Part shown: one piece after another, positions 1 to 11,670 of the stretch
Layout: each line of letters opens with the position of its first letter
Position numbering within the stretch: the stretch's first letter is position 1
Source of the DNA: Xanthostigma xanthostigma
Lineage: Eukaryota > Arthropoda > Insecta > Raphidioptera > Raphidiidae
DNA: 64,000 nucleotides
Direction of reading: 5' to 3'
Assembly: GCA_963575645.1 (NCBI GenBank)
Contig: OY754464.1
Coordinates: 26,737,501 to 26,801,500 of the forward strand
Program-made: the position numbers and the translations under genes
The notes under the pieces: model-generated
Told to the model about the DNA's origin: nothing
Database searches by the model: none
Seen by the model: only the letters and a program-made list of their open reading frames with translations

Positions 1-1
1 G

Positions 2-540
2 CACAAACCTTATGGGGTTTGGTTTTTGGTTAAATTGATCGAAAATGGTTTTATTTTATAGTTTAAAGGTCGCTAAGAAAAAGTGTCCATGGACGCAGAG
101 CCTAAAAACCAATAGATTTAGCTACAGATATGTTTAGCGAGATTTTAGATATAGAGATATCCATTGAATTCACAATCTTAAAAAATCCTAAGCTCTAGAG
201 ATATGTTTTCGAGTGAGCTGAATCTGAATACAGGTGACGCCTTCCAACATTACCTGGTTTTCGACTGTTTTTCTATTTCTAAAAAGAAACAAAAGTTGAA
301 CATGGAACATGTTTGTGAACTCAGTGGAATCCCTATATCTAAAATCTCGCTAAACAATATGTTTAGGGAGATTTTAGATATAGGGATAAAAACCATGGAC
401 AATATTCCTATGTCCATGATAAAAACCAATAGATTTTTAGGTTATGCGCCCATGAACACTTTTTCTTAGTGACCTTTAAACTATAAAATAAAACCATTTT
501 CGATAAATTTAACCGAGAACCAAATTCCATAAGGTTTGTG
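2..540. mobile_element. Palindromic MITE with about 120-bp inverted arms
   Basis: The left arm begins cacaaacctt and the right arm ends in its reverse complement, aaggtttgtg. The two arms match closely for well over 90 bp, including the stretch around gaaaatggttttatttta. No coding capacity is credible; open frames inside it are repeat shadows. The left end lies at the window edge, so a target duplication cannot be checked. Confidence 0.8.
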
Positions 541-1034
541 AGGAGTCCATTGTGTACAAAACTTACAAGTGCACTTTTTATCTGTCTATTTTATTTTTGA
601 AAGGTGAGAGAATAGATCAAAAGAACACTATTAGTGTTAAAACATCTTAATAAAAGCTGTACGATGAGAGGAAAACGATTATCCAAATCCATATGCGTAA
701 CATTGAATTATGTGGGGAAGTACATCGAAATTTTCATACAACTTTAATCTAGTGTTGTAACACTAATCATCTTATTTTGACCTGTACACCTATTAAAATT
801 CAAGTAGGTAGACTGAGAACACCTTGTAAAAAGTTTCTACCAAAACAGGAATCGATGTAAATGACGTCACGGGTAGTTTCATATAAAAATTAATTTTATT
901 TTATAAAATCAATTCATTTACAATAGTTCTAATGATTACAGCACGAATTAAATTAACAATGTATAATATAAAAAAGTGTACACTTAAATATTAAATGGCA
1001 GGTTCCAAATACCATTACACTATGTTAATGTTAA
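541..1034. other. Intergenic spacer downstream of the cyclophilin gene
   Basis: AT-rich sequence between the palindromic MITE and the 3' end of the cyclophilin gene. I see no gene or clear repeat in it. Confidence 0.5.
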
Positions 1035-1040
1035 TTTATT
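1035..1040 (-). terminator. Polyadenylation signal AATAAA of the cyclophilin gene
   Basis: On the minus strand a perfect AATAAA lies 25 nt after the stop codon that ends at 1065, a position that fits a short 3' UTR. This is a sequence match only. Confidence 0.5.
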
Positions 1041-1064
1041 GACGGGTAAAATATATCCTAATTT

Positions 1065-2216
1065 CTAATCGGTTGCGTCTGCTTTAGCCACACCGAACGG
1101 TTCTGCAACCTCTTCGGCACCGCAATCAGCAATCACAACGTCTTGAGTAGGTCTGTCCCTGTTATCTGTGCTTGTGGCTTCAATTTTTCTTATGATGTTC
1201 TGAAAATTAATTTTTCGATATTCAATGAATTTGGAATAGAAAAAAAAGTAGGAAAAGGGACGCTGTCGCAGTCCCTGTCACCTTATCGTAATTTTGATTT
1301 GATGTTTTATAACAAATCAACCATTAAAAAAATAATGATGAATTATAAAAATATTTGTACTGGTGTACCGAATTTCAAAAAAGATGTGGATAGTCAAATT
1401 TCAGTTAAAGAAATATAATATACTGCCATTTCTTGAGGGAAATGCCTTAATGGTTTATTTATTGTCGTGAAAATTCGGTCTTACCATTCCTTTTAGAATT
1501 TTTCCGAACACTACATGTCTTCCATCCAACCAGCTGGTTTGTTTTGTCGTAATGAAGAACTGGGATCCATTGGTGTCTTTTCCGGCGTTGGCCATTGACA
1601 GCCAACCAGCACCATAATGCTTCAACTTGAAATTTTCGTCGGCAAACCGTTCTCCGTAAATACTGCGACCTGGAATAGCGATGAATTTTTATTTTTTGTA
1701 TTTGATTTTTTTTTTTATTTTTCTAAGAGAAAAGGGAATTTAACGACATTTACCTCCAGTACCATCTCCTTTTGTGAAATCGCCACCTTGAATCATAAAA
1801 TCTTTAATAACTCTGTGGAATTTGCTTCCCTTGTAGCCTTCTCCTTCCGGTTTTTTAGCCAATTCAACGAAATTCTTCGCCGTTTTGGGAACAGTCTTTC
1901 CGAAAATTCCAATTTCAACTCGCCCTGCCGGTTCTCCACCTATTGTAATATCAAACCATACCTGAAAAAAATATAATCCTTACTTGTTACGATTATACAT
2001 GTATAAAACACTTTAAATTAAAGGTCAAACATGTAAACAAAAGAATCCAATTTTTGCAACGTCAGCAATGTTCCAAATGTCTTTGTGTCCACTTACTTTC
2101 TCTGTTACTTTTGGACCTTTTTTGGCAGCTTCGCTGTCGGAACTCTCATTAGCTTTAATCACCACAATAAAAGCACAAATAACTAAGGTTCCAAACGCAA
2201 TTCGTTTAGGCGTCAT
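1065..2216 (-). CDS. PPIB: Cyclophilin B-type peptidyl-prolyl cis-trans isomerase (secretory)
   Basis: Four exons on the minus strand: 2097-2216, 1754-1961, 1485-1669 and 1065-1199, all with GT-AG introns and one frame of 215 residues, the usual size of cyclophilin B. Residues 1-22 are a hydrophobic signal peptide, so the enzyme should act in the ER/secretory pathway, isomerising X-Pro bonds during protein folding. The catalytic core is intact: [15 protein letters not shown], with the arginine, phenylalanine, methionine and glutamine of the active site, and the downstream [11 protein letters not shown] block with its tryptophan and histidine. An in-frame Met 33 codons upstream is possible, but the start at 2216 gives a cleaner signal peptide. 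The C-terminus ends ADATD, with no KDEL-type signal. The gene is head to head with FKBP8. Confident at family level; paralogues such as ninaA-like proteins cannot be fully excluded. Confidence 0.95.
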
Positions 2217-3210
2217 TTTAATTGACAACTTTTTAATATACTTATTGCAGATTATGACAGAAATACTTCGCGAGACCAATGAACCTTGACTATTTGAAGT
2301 TACAGGAGCCAACATTCGTCAATTTAGCTAAACCGGCTGTTGACACGAAATAAGAGTTGGATGATTTTGATTGGTCCAGAGAACGTTTGTCATTTTGACG
2401 CCTGAAAGGTGTGTTCATTATTATTCATGTTAACATTATTAGATTTGATACAAATATTTAATGTATTGATGTGATTTTCATAATTCGATATAATAAGAGA
2501 TATTTTTCATATTGTTTAATATGATTTATCGTTTATATAACTTTGTTTTTAATATTATTTGTTTTTATGAGTTTGGTATTTTTAAGCGAAATTGGTGCCT
2601 ATGGTTGCGCCACAATAAACAGTGGTACCCAGAGAAAATACAAGTAGTGGTACCTCAAAAGTCCAAAAACCTCTAAATAATAGATTTCTAAAAAAATTTA
2701 TGTCGAAGAAAATAAGTTTAAGCACTTAAGCGTGAGTCCTTTTTAATATCTTTCAAGTAATATCAGTTGATTTAGTCAAATGTTTACCATGATGTTATGA
2801 TAAACTTATGATTTAATTGCCTGTATAACGCAATTTTGCTGTAAAATACACTAATCATCTTTGAGTTCGTTTATTAGTAAATGCCAAGATTTGTGAAAGC
2901 GACTTAAATTTTTAATTTAATTAAGGTATATCAGACGACATTCCTTCATATACGCAGAATTTCAACATGTTTTGTGAATAAGTTCTTTATAACCTTTAAG
3001 AATTTGCAGCCATATGAAAATTACTAAGTGAACTTATAGAATTTTGAAGAAAATATAAGTCTTTCTTAGCATTTAATTTGTGGAAAAATTATATATATTA
3101 CTGCGTAGAACAGAATCTTATTAGTTAAAAATTATATAAAATTATGCGCCGTTTTGGCATGTTTTGAGTGATAGTAAATAGTGGTTTCATCTCGTGTTGG
3201 TTTCAGAATT
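2217..3210. promoter_or_regulatory. Shared divergent promoter spacer between PPIB and FKBP8
   Basis: About 1 kb separates the start codons of two divergently transcribed genes, so both promoters and 5' UTRs must lie here. An ATTGG (inverted CCAAT) box at 2370-2374 reads CCAAT towards the cyclophilin gene, about 155 bp upstream of its ATG. A tttcag just before the FKBP8 ATG could be a 5'-UTR splice acceptor. No TATA element can be assigned confidently. Confidence 0.45.
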
Positions 3211-6200
3211 ATGGATTCAGAGCAGGCCGTGCCCACAGTAGATGTGGACAAACAAATCGAAGGAAATAAAGAAAAAGGAGACGGGTCTACCGATAATGGG
3301 AACGGAACTGACAGCAGTTCTTTTGAAGACTTATCTGTGCCTGAACTGGGTAAAGATAAAACAGAAGTGAGCGAGGCTGAAAAGGAACCTGAATGGCTGG
3401 ACATATTAGGTAACATAGAACTACCTCCTTTCGTAAAGTAGCGCCGTAATTCACCAATATTTTTTGATACTTGTCACAATGAAATGCCATGATGTCCGAA
3501 AAAAGTAAATCAAATTCATTATTGAAGTAAAACTTTTTTTAAAGGACGATACCGTCAGGAGGGGAGGAAATGGAATGAGGTGAACTGTTAGGATTAGCTG
3601 AAAAGTAGTATGTTGATCGATACGTCCGTTTCTATTTGCATAGTAGAAATAATACCCAGGGGGCAGGGCTTATCAAATGTATCCGTGAGACATACAGCTA
3701 AGATCAGAACCAACATATATAGTCGAACCTGGATAAGTAAGAGTTCAAGGAACCGCGATCTCTTTTTCGATAATCCGAGTTTTGAGCTTATAGAGATACA
3801 GGAGTGGCTTTTCTCACTTATAGATGTATATAAAAAGACAGCAAATATGTAGTTATGAACATGTAAGTGTGTATTATTCGACATAGATGTTAAAAAACGA
3901 AAACAAAAAATCTTACACTAGTATTTACTTAATTAAAGAAATCCGTAATTTCTTTAGCGTTTCTGTTTTTACATTTTGTACATATTTTTCTAGTTCAGAA
4001 ATGGGCGTGTTTGGCCGAAGTAAGTACTTAGTAAACTTAGTAAGCCAGTTAGCATAAGAAAATTAAAATCTTACAAGCTGACTGTAGCGCTTTTCGGCCA
4101 GAACAGACTTACTGGCTTTACATAACTCAAAACACTGGTTTACGTTATATCCCGTACATAACCTCATAGACTGAATATAATTGACAGTACTAAATTTATC
4201 AATATAATAGGTTCGTTCCAAGCAGCCAGCGAACGGTTTCGAAATCGTCACCCGCATGCGCAGTAGATAAAACGTGTTCTAAAATCGCCACTAACAGCTT
4301 CATCTTACCTACTGCGCATGCGGGTAACGGTTTCGAAACCGTTCGCTGGCTGATTGGAACGAACTTAATTTAGTTCATGTAAATAGTTGCAAATGGATAA
4401 ATTACAGGTCTGTTCCTGTCTGTTTTGTTTACATCAACAATAAGCAAAATGGCGTCTTATGCTTACTGCGTTAGCACTTATTTTGTGTTCCGGCCGAAAA
4501 TTTTGTAAGTACTCGTATAGTGAGTGACTTACTAAATTTAGTAAGTACTTACTTCGGCCAAACATGCCCAATGTTATCAAATGTTGTTTTATCAACAACC
4601 GTCGAGTATTCAAAAAACGTGTGGAGTGACTCATTGGTAAATTTCGTGGAATTATTAATACGTTTGACTACCGCTTATAGAGGTATAGGCAAGTAGTAGT
4701 CTGAGTTATAGAGGTCCATGAGTGAAAAAAGTCTTTCTCTTACAGATATTTCTGTTTCTCACTTATAGAAGTTTTAGAGGGCTACAAAGACGGTATCTGG
4801 CAATGACTCTCACTCAGAGTTTTCTCGCTTACCCAGTTCTCACTCACTCAGGTTTGACTGTATTAGTGTTTGATTAATGTTTACTAGTGATGTGCCGGAT
4901 CGTTAAAAATGTATATCCGCGGATACGGATCTGAATATGGATATTTGGTATCAAGATCCGCGGATACGGATACGGATCTTAACTTTCTTAGAGTACGCGG
5001 CGGTAAATATTGCACATCGACCTTTGGAAAGAGACTATCTGTTATGAGAAAAAGTTATTGACCTCTTTAAGAGTTAACTCTCATAACAGATTGTCTCTTT
5101 CCAAAGATCGATGTGCAATATCTCATTATAAAGATAGTTTTTTTATTTTTAGTACCTTTGAGATATGTACTATTGGTATGGTACTCACTACGATAAATGT
5201 TGACAATATAAAGGTGCCAAATACGATTTTAAAAAATAAAAAATAATCTGAATGGATTTACCAGTTTTTCATTATTTCCTAATCACGTATATATATATAT
5301 TAAATTTCATCTATGAATTGAAAATTAATAAGGTAAAAGATCCGATCCGTAAAAGATCCGCCAAAAACTAACGGATACGGATCTTTCTTCTCCCTCGGAT
5401 ATCCGCGGATACGGATACGGATATCCGGCACATCACTAATGTTTACCCATAAAGTTTCACTTCAACCGAATGAGATTTTCAGGCACTTATTTTTTTGTGA
5501 AATTATTTTTGTTTTATAAAATTTGTCTGTGCCTGTAGGTAGCGGAAGTTTAATGAAAAAAATAATCAAACCCGGTGAAAGTGACACAAGACCTCAGAGG
5601 AGCGACGACTGCAAAATACGTTTAGTAGGTAAGCTGGAAGATGGCACTGTCGTAGAAAAGGAAGACGAGTTGGAGTTACAAGTTGGAGACATGGAGCTCG
5701 TTCAAGGTCTCGACTTGGCACTGCCTCTTATGAATGTGGGAGAGACAGCAGTGTTATCTGTCGAACCGCGCTTGGCATATGGTGAAGAAGGGAGAGCTCC
5801 GGACATACCGCCGAACGCGAAGCTGGAGTACGAAATTGAATTATTATCGGCCGAACCGTCGGAAGAATTAGAATTAATGTCTATAGCTAAGAGAAAAAGA
5901 ATTGGGTATGAATCAGCGTTTAATGAACGTCGGTTGTTCGACAGATTACAGTAAAAGACGCTTTTCTTTCAGGAATCGTAAAAGGGAGAGAGGCAATTGG
6001 TGGTATGCTAGAAATGAATGTAACTATGCGATACAGTGTTATAGACGAGCCCTAGATTTTTTAGATGATGTTGAAGGTGGTATTACTGATCCTACAGCGG
6101 ACGGAGAACTGAAGGTATTGTCTTGAAAAATTAAACTTAAAGCTGTCATGGAAGTTTGAGCGAAAAAGCGTATCTCAAATGAATTTTTTTGTAGTTTAGA

Positions 6201-8940
6201 CTGATAAAAGTATGTTGTTAATGCAAATGGCCATTAGATATTCGTAAATAAGTACGTTTAGCTTTTGTGTGCTAATATTTTCTTTTTGATTTAAAAGCTC
6301 AATTCGTAAAAGTGACGGACCTTTCCAAATTAAATAAAAATTTTAATTTCGTTTTTATAAGCTTTTATATTTTTGAGTAAAAAAGAAAATCCAAGAGAAA
6401 TGGCAATCCATGGCCCGCGTATAGCATACAGCTCTAATAGGGCTCTTTTAACAACCGTTTTAGTCAACGGGTAACGGGCCTACGCGAAACGGTTACCTTT
6501 GTACACGATCCGCATATATGTGAACGCGTCCATTGTTATCGATATCAATTCTATACTTGAAGGGCGAAGAAGTGTAAGTACGTTATGTCTTGCTTGTTTA
6601 TTTTTGTAATTTTCTAGTCTTGTCCCAACACTGGCCTATTATGAACAAGGCTAATTAATAAATATATATCAATATCAATTTTAAACTCCATATTCACAAT
6701 GAGCAGAACAAGGTAGGTAGATAGGTATAGATGAAAACGTGCGCGCACATCTGTCGTCGTCAACAGACTTCTATTTAATGACGTGGTCCACTGCATCAGA
6801 CCAACCGCCGTCGCACCGAGGTGCGACGTGCGGGTATCCATTGAGTTTTGTTGCAACGGTTACATGCCCGTCACGATAAACACCCACACTAACCTATTGA
6901 ACATTGCGCGTCGGCCCGTCATAAAAATCGGACCGTTATCCGTTGTTGTTAACAAGAGGCCTTATTCCCTGCCTAATTTTTCCTTTAATTTTTGTTACGT
7001 GTTTTTTCAGTAAAATAAATAAAATCCTTTTTAATAGTAATGCATGAAAACGCAAGAGAAGTATTTTGTTTTGTTCTGCCAGGCCTAAGGGATGCTTATT
7101 TTGTTTTAATTTAGCCAACAGATGCTGATCTACAAGCGTTATTAGAGGATCGTATGAAGGTCTATAACAACATGGCCGCCGCTCAAATGAAACTCGAAGC
7201 TTACGATTCGGCGCTGCAATCTGTTGACAATGTACTGCGTTGCCAACCGAACAATGTGAAAGCGCTGTTCAGAAAAGGAAAGGTACAGATATTGTTCAGT
7301 GTCCTCCTTAATATGGGCGCTCCGCTCGGCTGTTTTTAATAACCGTCGAACTAAAATCTAAGCGATTAGCGAAGTATTTTGTAATTCCATGTGACACGCA
7401 AATTTTTTAGGGAAAATGATTGTTATTATTGTATGTAGAACATTTCATGAGCCGTTTTCCATTTAGATTTTGGACTGTAAAAATGAGCCGACCGAAGCAC
7501 TGAAGGTTCTGCGCCAAGCTCTTAGTTTACAACCGGGCAACACGGCCGTAATAATGGAGATACAGCGATTGACGACGCGGGCCCAACGACACCGGGACAA
7601 AGAACGCGATCTGGCTAAGAGAATGCTGCGACAGCCCGGGACTGGCGCGGACAGGCAAATGCACAAGGCGACTAAATCTTCCAAGGTTGGTTCAGTTGTT
7701 TTTCTTATTAATAAATACAGTGAAGAAATAGAATTTGTTGTTCCACAAAAATTCGTATAAAAAAAGCCTATCTCAATGTATCTGGCATAATTAAGGAGGT
7801 TGAGCCGTTTTACGAAGATAATGAAAAAAATCTGAAATAAAGTTTTTTTAATAGATTTTTTTATGACAAAATTTTCTGTAAAAAATCCAAAATCGTTAGG
7901 AGATTTATAAAGTTAAAAATTAAAAAAAACTTTTACATGTAGTCTTATGGAAAATATGTCAAGCTAGCATGCAAACTGTTCATTGTAATTTTTTGCAAAT
8001 AAACAAATAATGTCAGCAGTTCCGAAAACTATCTGTGTAAAGCATTGATGTTTTACGCATATTTTAATATTTTTTTCCAATTTAATTAGGAGACTTTTAA
8101 TCAATAAAAAAAATTATTAAACCTTAGCACTTTTCGATTATGGACTTTTATTCTTGACAGATTTAACAATTTTAACTGAATTTTTAACTTTTTAATTATT
8201 TAATTTTAATTTTTATTACTTCTAATTTCTTTTTTCAATTATTTACTTCAAAAAATATGTAAAATACATATATTTACATAAATGTATTTTTTTTAACCTA
8301 ACTTTGTACAAAAAATACAAAAGTTAGTCCATTAAATATAAAGTACTGAAATAATTAATTAATATTAAAAAAATTATTTATTTATGCCTTTATGACAGTA
8401 ATTTATTGGTATCATCGACTTACACCCTTTTGTAAAAATGTATTATGGAAAAGTTCCCATTTAGAATTCGACTTACTTTTGATTGGGACTGTAACGGATC
8501 AACCTCCTTAAATTGATAAATATTCGACTTTCTAGCAAGTAGGTATCTGTCACTAAACTGTCAGTACTGTTTTAACCACTAAATCGCAGTTTTGTATTCT
8601 TTAATAATGGACAAATGAAGAATGAATCAATACAAACCGTTCTAAAACCTTACTTGCCACTAACGCCATCAGACGAATAAAAAAATTGTAGTCTTTGTAT
8701 TTCATCAAAATAATTTTTATTTTCAAATCAGTTTCATCTAAGTATAATTTCCAGAAAACGAATACACAGACAGAGGTCCTTTTACAATTTTATGTATCAG
8801 TATCGATTTAATATAAGGAAGATCGGTTTAATAATTAAATATAGTGGTTCACTTTGCAGATGTTTTTCTGGGCTTCAATTGTCGGTTCGGTGAGCATCGG
8901 AATAGCGGCTCTGGCCGCCTATAGATATAAGTACGCTTAA
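3211..8940 (+). CDS. FKBP8: FKBP8-type tail-anchored immunophilin (FKBP + TPR + membrane anchor)
   Basis: Six exons, 3211-3409, 5539-5905, 5973-6114, 7115-7282, 7467-7685 and 8860-8940, join in one frame to give 391 residues, close to vertebrate FKBP8. An acidic N-terminus ends in the family motif EWLDILG (residues 61-67). The FKBP fold follows (about 75-170; [10 protein letters not shown], then [14 protein letters not shown]). The tryptophan at the base of the canonical FKBP pocket is replaced by leucine (QGLDLALP), as in FKBP8. TPR repeats occupy about 190-335 ([11 protein letters not shown]). The last exon encodes a hydrophobic segment with a short basic tail (AAYRYKYA), a C-terminal anchor typical of mitochondrial outer-membrane or ER FKBP8, where the protein controls Bcl-2-type apoptosis and mitophagy. 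Introns 1 and 5 are swollen by transposons. Orthology is strong; the site of action is inferred from the family. Confidence 0.95.
4002..4570. mobile_element. TGGGCGTGTTTGG MITE, copy A
   Basis: The inverted ends are tgggcgtgtttggccgaagt and the complement of cttcggccaaacatgccca. Sisters lie at 15565-15962 and 24056-24468. Copy A is longer because it carries the 4210-4365 hairpin. Confidence 0.8.
4210..4365. mobile_element. TTCGTTCCAAGCAG hairpin MITE, copy 1 (nested)
   Basis: A near-perfect inverted repeat with arms of about 60 bp (ttcgttccaagcagccagcg ... cgctggctgattggaacgaa), inserted inside the TGGGCGTG element. The sister copy at 24056-24468 lacks it. Further copies lie at 14178-14344 and 57318-57470. 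Confidence 0.8.
4885..5438. mobile_element. hAT-type MITE TAGTGATGTGCC, copy 1
   Basis: The ends are tagtgatgtgccgga and ccggcacatcacta, flanked by an exact 8-bp duplication atgtttac (4877-4884 and 5439-5446), diagnostic of hAT transposition. The subterminal sequence is rich in ggatacggat repeats. A second internal hairpin with about 40-bp arms (around 5010-5115) is conserved in all three copies. It lies in FKBP8 intron 1. Confidence 0.92.
6115..7114 (+). other. FKBP8 intron 3
   Basis: About 1 kb of intron. A stretch of higher GC at 6730-6950 has short open frames on both strands, but nothing recognisable. I see no clear repeat ends. Confidence 0.5.
7791..8512. mobile_element. TTAAGGAGGTTGA element in FKBP8 intron 5
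   Basis: Inverted ends ttaaggaggttgagccgtt and, at the right, the complement of aacggatcaacctccttaa. The terminal TTAA on both sides would fit a piggyBac-like duplication. The interior is very AT-rich and non-coding. Confidence 0.6.
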
Positions 8941-9829
8941 ATTATCAGGGACGTATTACACATCATTAGTACCGGGCTGAAGGTACAGTTTCAGTTTTTT
9001 TTTTTTTTTTTGTTTATGCGATCGTCGATTGCATTGTTTACGGTATCACATTCACTTTTGCAAGAGTTCACTGATCTAATGTTTGATTTCTGGTATAACT
9101 CTCAGCTTTAAATCTAGATTTCAGAATGTCGTTTGTTTTTAACTAAACGGGGATCTCTGTTTAGTTGAAAACTAATGACCTTAAATCTAGATTTAAAGTT
9201 GAAAGTCATATCAAAAACCGAGGATAATTAAATCTGAATTTAAAAAATTGATGAGTAAAAAAATTAAATTAACTTTTTTAACTACTAACGTTTTTAAATA
9301 TATCGAATCTATTTTGTATTATTTTATTATTGTTTGTAAAATATTGTTATAATTTCGCTCTTTATACGTTTTTTTTCATTTGTATGATATTCAATTGTTT
9401 TTGAGTTATTGTTTAGAGAAAAACAATTGATTTTTAATCCATTGATAGACTGGCTTCTGGCGATGCAATTTTCTTCAGAATATGTTTTATAAAGCACTTT
9501 TTTTCTTGCTGAGGGAAACGAGGTGAAGATAAGATGTTGAGCTAATTTAACAAATGAAATTACCTTTAGTGCCCGCACTATGAAAAGGTTGCGTTATTTT
9601 TGTTTTTGACATGACCTTGTGGGTCAGATAAGGCCAACAAATATATCTGAAGAAGGATTTTGTTTTGTTTATTATACAAATGTGTTTTTATAATTTTTGA
9701 CCTTTAAACAATGCAATCGGGACAGTACATTACAAAAATGAATTTAAACAGAATACCTGTGAGAAAACAATTAGGAATTAAACTAGCTTAAAATAATTTT
9801 GTATATTTAGGAATTGTTATTCGAATGGT
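8941..9829. repeat. FKBP8 3' flank with poly-T run and imperfect hairpin at about 9083-9225
   Basis: After the stop codon comes a T run (about 8995-9011), then an inverted repeat whose arms contain tttaaatctagattt. The outer ends (gatttctggtat and its partner atatcaaaaaccgag) recur around 18440 and 19070, where a hAT MITE has split the sister copy. No gene seen. Confidence 0.5.
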
Positions 9830-10141
9830 TATAGGTGTGTTTTGTTGGCAAATTCTAAACTGGTTCTTAAATACCAAAGCGTTTTCCAGCAATACAGAAC
9901 TCTTTGGACACAACTGCGTGTTTGCTCTACAAATTCTCGAACCTTTGTATACTGTTTGAACTTAGTTCTAGCAGCTCGAGGCTCCTAGAACTGCTAGAAG
10001 CCTTGATTTGCTAGAACTAGGTTCAAACAATCAAAAGAGTCTATGAATTTTCCCAACAAAAACATGCAGTTATGTCCGAAGAGTTCTGTATTGCCGACAA
10101 AAGTTTAAAGATTTCAGATCTTACCAACAAACACACCTATT
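9830..10141. mobile_element. TATAGGTGTGTTTTGTTGG MITE
   Basis: Inverted ends tataggtgtgttttgttgg and the complement of ccaacaaacacacctata. An inner palindrome contains ctagaactgctag. A diverged relative lies at 37440-37690, sharing the ggcaatacagaactctt block. Confidence 0.7.
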
Positions 10142-10987
10142 ATATAGGCAATATAGGTTTATTTTTTATGTAAGTTTTATATTCAATATCTAAACAGGTA
10201 GTGTTGGATTGCAATCATGGATTATTCTTTACCTTGAATAGAACTTCATGTTGATAGTGATAGCATAATATACTGATGCTAGTACTGTCTATATAACCCA
10301 GACAGTCGATGGATTTCAAGGATAACCTATTTGTTTTCAAACAATTTGATTATAATTAAGTGGGGTATTTATTGTAATAAGAACACGGTTACAATAACGT
10401 CCAAATGTGTGAATATATATCTGTCTGATCGTAATTTTTAGGTCGCATTTTTTGGCAAAATGAATTTGGTTTAGCTTTTATATCAGGATTTTTTTAGTTA
10501 AAGATAAAATGATCAGGCAACATGCAGCAGACATTTGCCTAGCGAGTTGTTTTGATTTATTTTTATAGTTTTTTTTTTTAATATTGAGTCTGAGAATTTG
10601 TATCTCCAAAAATATTTGAATAAATAAATTCATTCCACTTAACATTACCATTTTTGAAAAGATTAGCATTTATGTGATGAAAGTGCTCTATAATCTATAT
10701 ACTATATTCTTATACAAATATTATTCTCTTATGATAACAAAAGTTATTCATAATAATTTTGGTTTAATTGTTTAATAATTATTGTTATGTCAATTTATCT
10801 GTTTTTTTTCTTTTGATTGGAAAATTATTATTAAAGATGAAAGCCAAATTTAGACAATATTCTTTAGGTGTCGATTTTTCTAAACTGATTCTTGAAAGAA
10901 AAAAATATTTTTTTTTCATTTGTTTTGTTAAAAAATAATTTATCATGTAAAACAACATTGTTAAATATTCATTGATATTCGATATAG
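10142..10987. other. AT-rich intergenic spacer
   Basis: No gene, RNA gene or repeat with clear ends was found in this stretch. Confidence 0.4.
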
Positions 10988-11210
10988 GCCTGCCTTCACA
11001 TCAAGCTGGTCCTAGATTTTCATTAGTTACGAAAGCTGAAACACAATAGAATTTTGTTTTTGTTTATTTTATAATAGATCAAATATAGATCTTGTATTAT
11101 TAAACTAGTTTCACTTCTCTCGAATATTAAAAAAAATGTGAAACTGATTTTCGTAATATCGAGTTGAAAAAATAAAACTTATCTTACTGAACCTTGACGT
11201 GAAGGCAGTC
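10988..11210. mobile_element. Small inverted-repeat MITE (CTGCCTTCACATCAAG ends)
   Basis: The left end ctgccttcacatcaag pairs with the right end cttgacgtgaaggcag. The interior is AT-rich and non-coding. Single copy in the window. Confidence 0.6.
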
Positions 11211-11670
11211 AAATCAGCAGAATTTTTAACAAATCGCTCGTTTTGTAAAATTAAATTCCTGGAAATCGAATCAGGTATTGTTGGGCCATGAAATATAGAA
11301 ACTTAATTAAACCTTTTGTGTTTGTTGAATTATTATAGTAAATTTATGTTAGTTATTTTATTTGTTGTGTACAGGTGAAAATGTTATATGCATGTCTATT
11401 CGCCGATCACTTTCTTCTTGAGAAATTTTATTCTCGATTGTGCAATGTTTATTGTACTTTCACGATGTTTAATATCTATTGTAAATGTAAGTTTGTTTTG
11501 ATATGAGGTATCTGATCAGTAAATAGGCAAAGATATTTTATATATTGTGTAATAAATTTTTGTATATTAAAAATAAATTCCAGAATAAATGAAATACCTA
11601 TTAAATACTGTTCTTGTATATTACTGATAAAAAAAATTTGAAAAGAAGTTTGACCCTGCAGACCATCCCT

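Larger units (their letters stand above)
3720..4860. mobile_element. Tc1/pogo-like remnant in FKBP8 intron 1, itself invaded twice
   Basis: The left end reads agtcgaacctggataagta and the right end, reverse-complemented, cagtcaaacctgagtgagtg, each flanked by TA. The termini resemble mariner/pogo-type ends. No transposase frame is visible. The interior is occupied by the 4002-4570 MITE. Confidence 0.5.

Noticed and set aside
203..469. 88-codon open frame at the left end
   Set aside because: Lies entirely in the palindromic MITE, where arm symmetry creates open frames.
1143..2289. Plus-strand open frames over the cyclophilin gene
   Set aside because: They are antisense shadows of confirmed minus-strand exons and introns.
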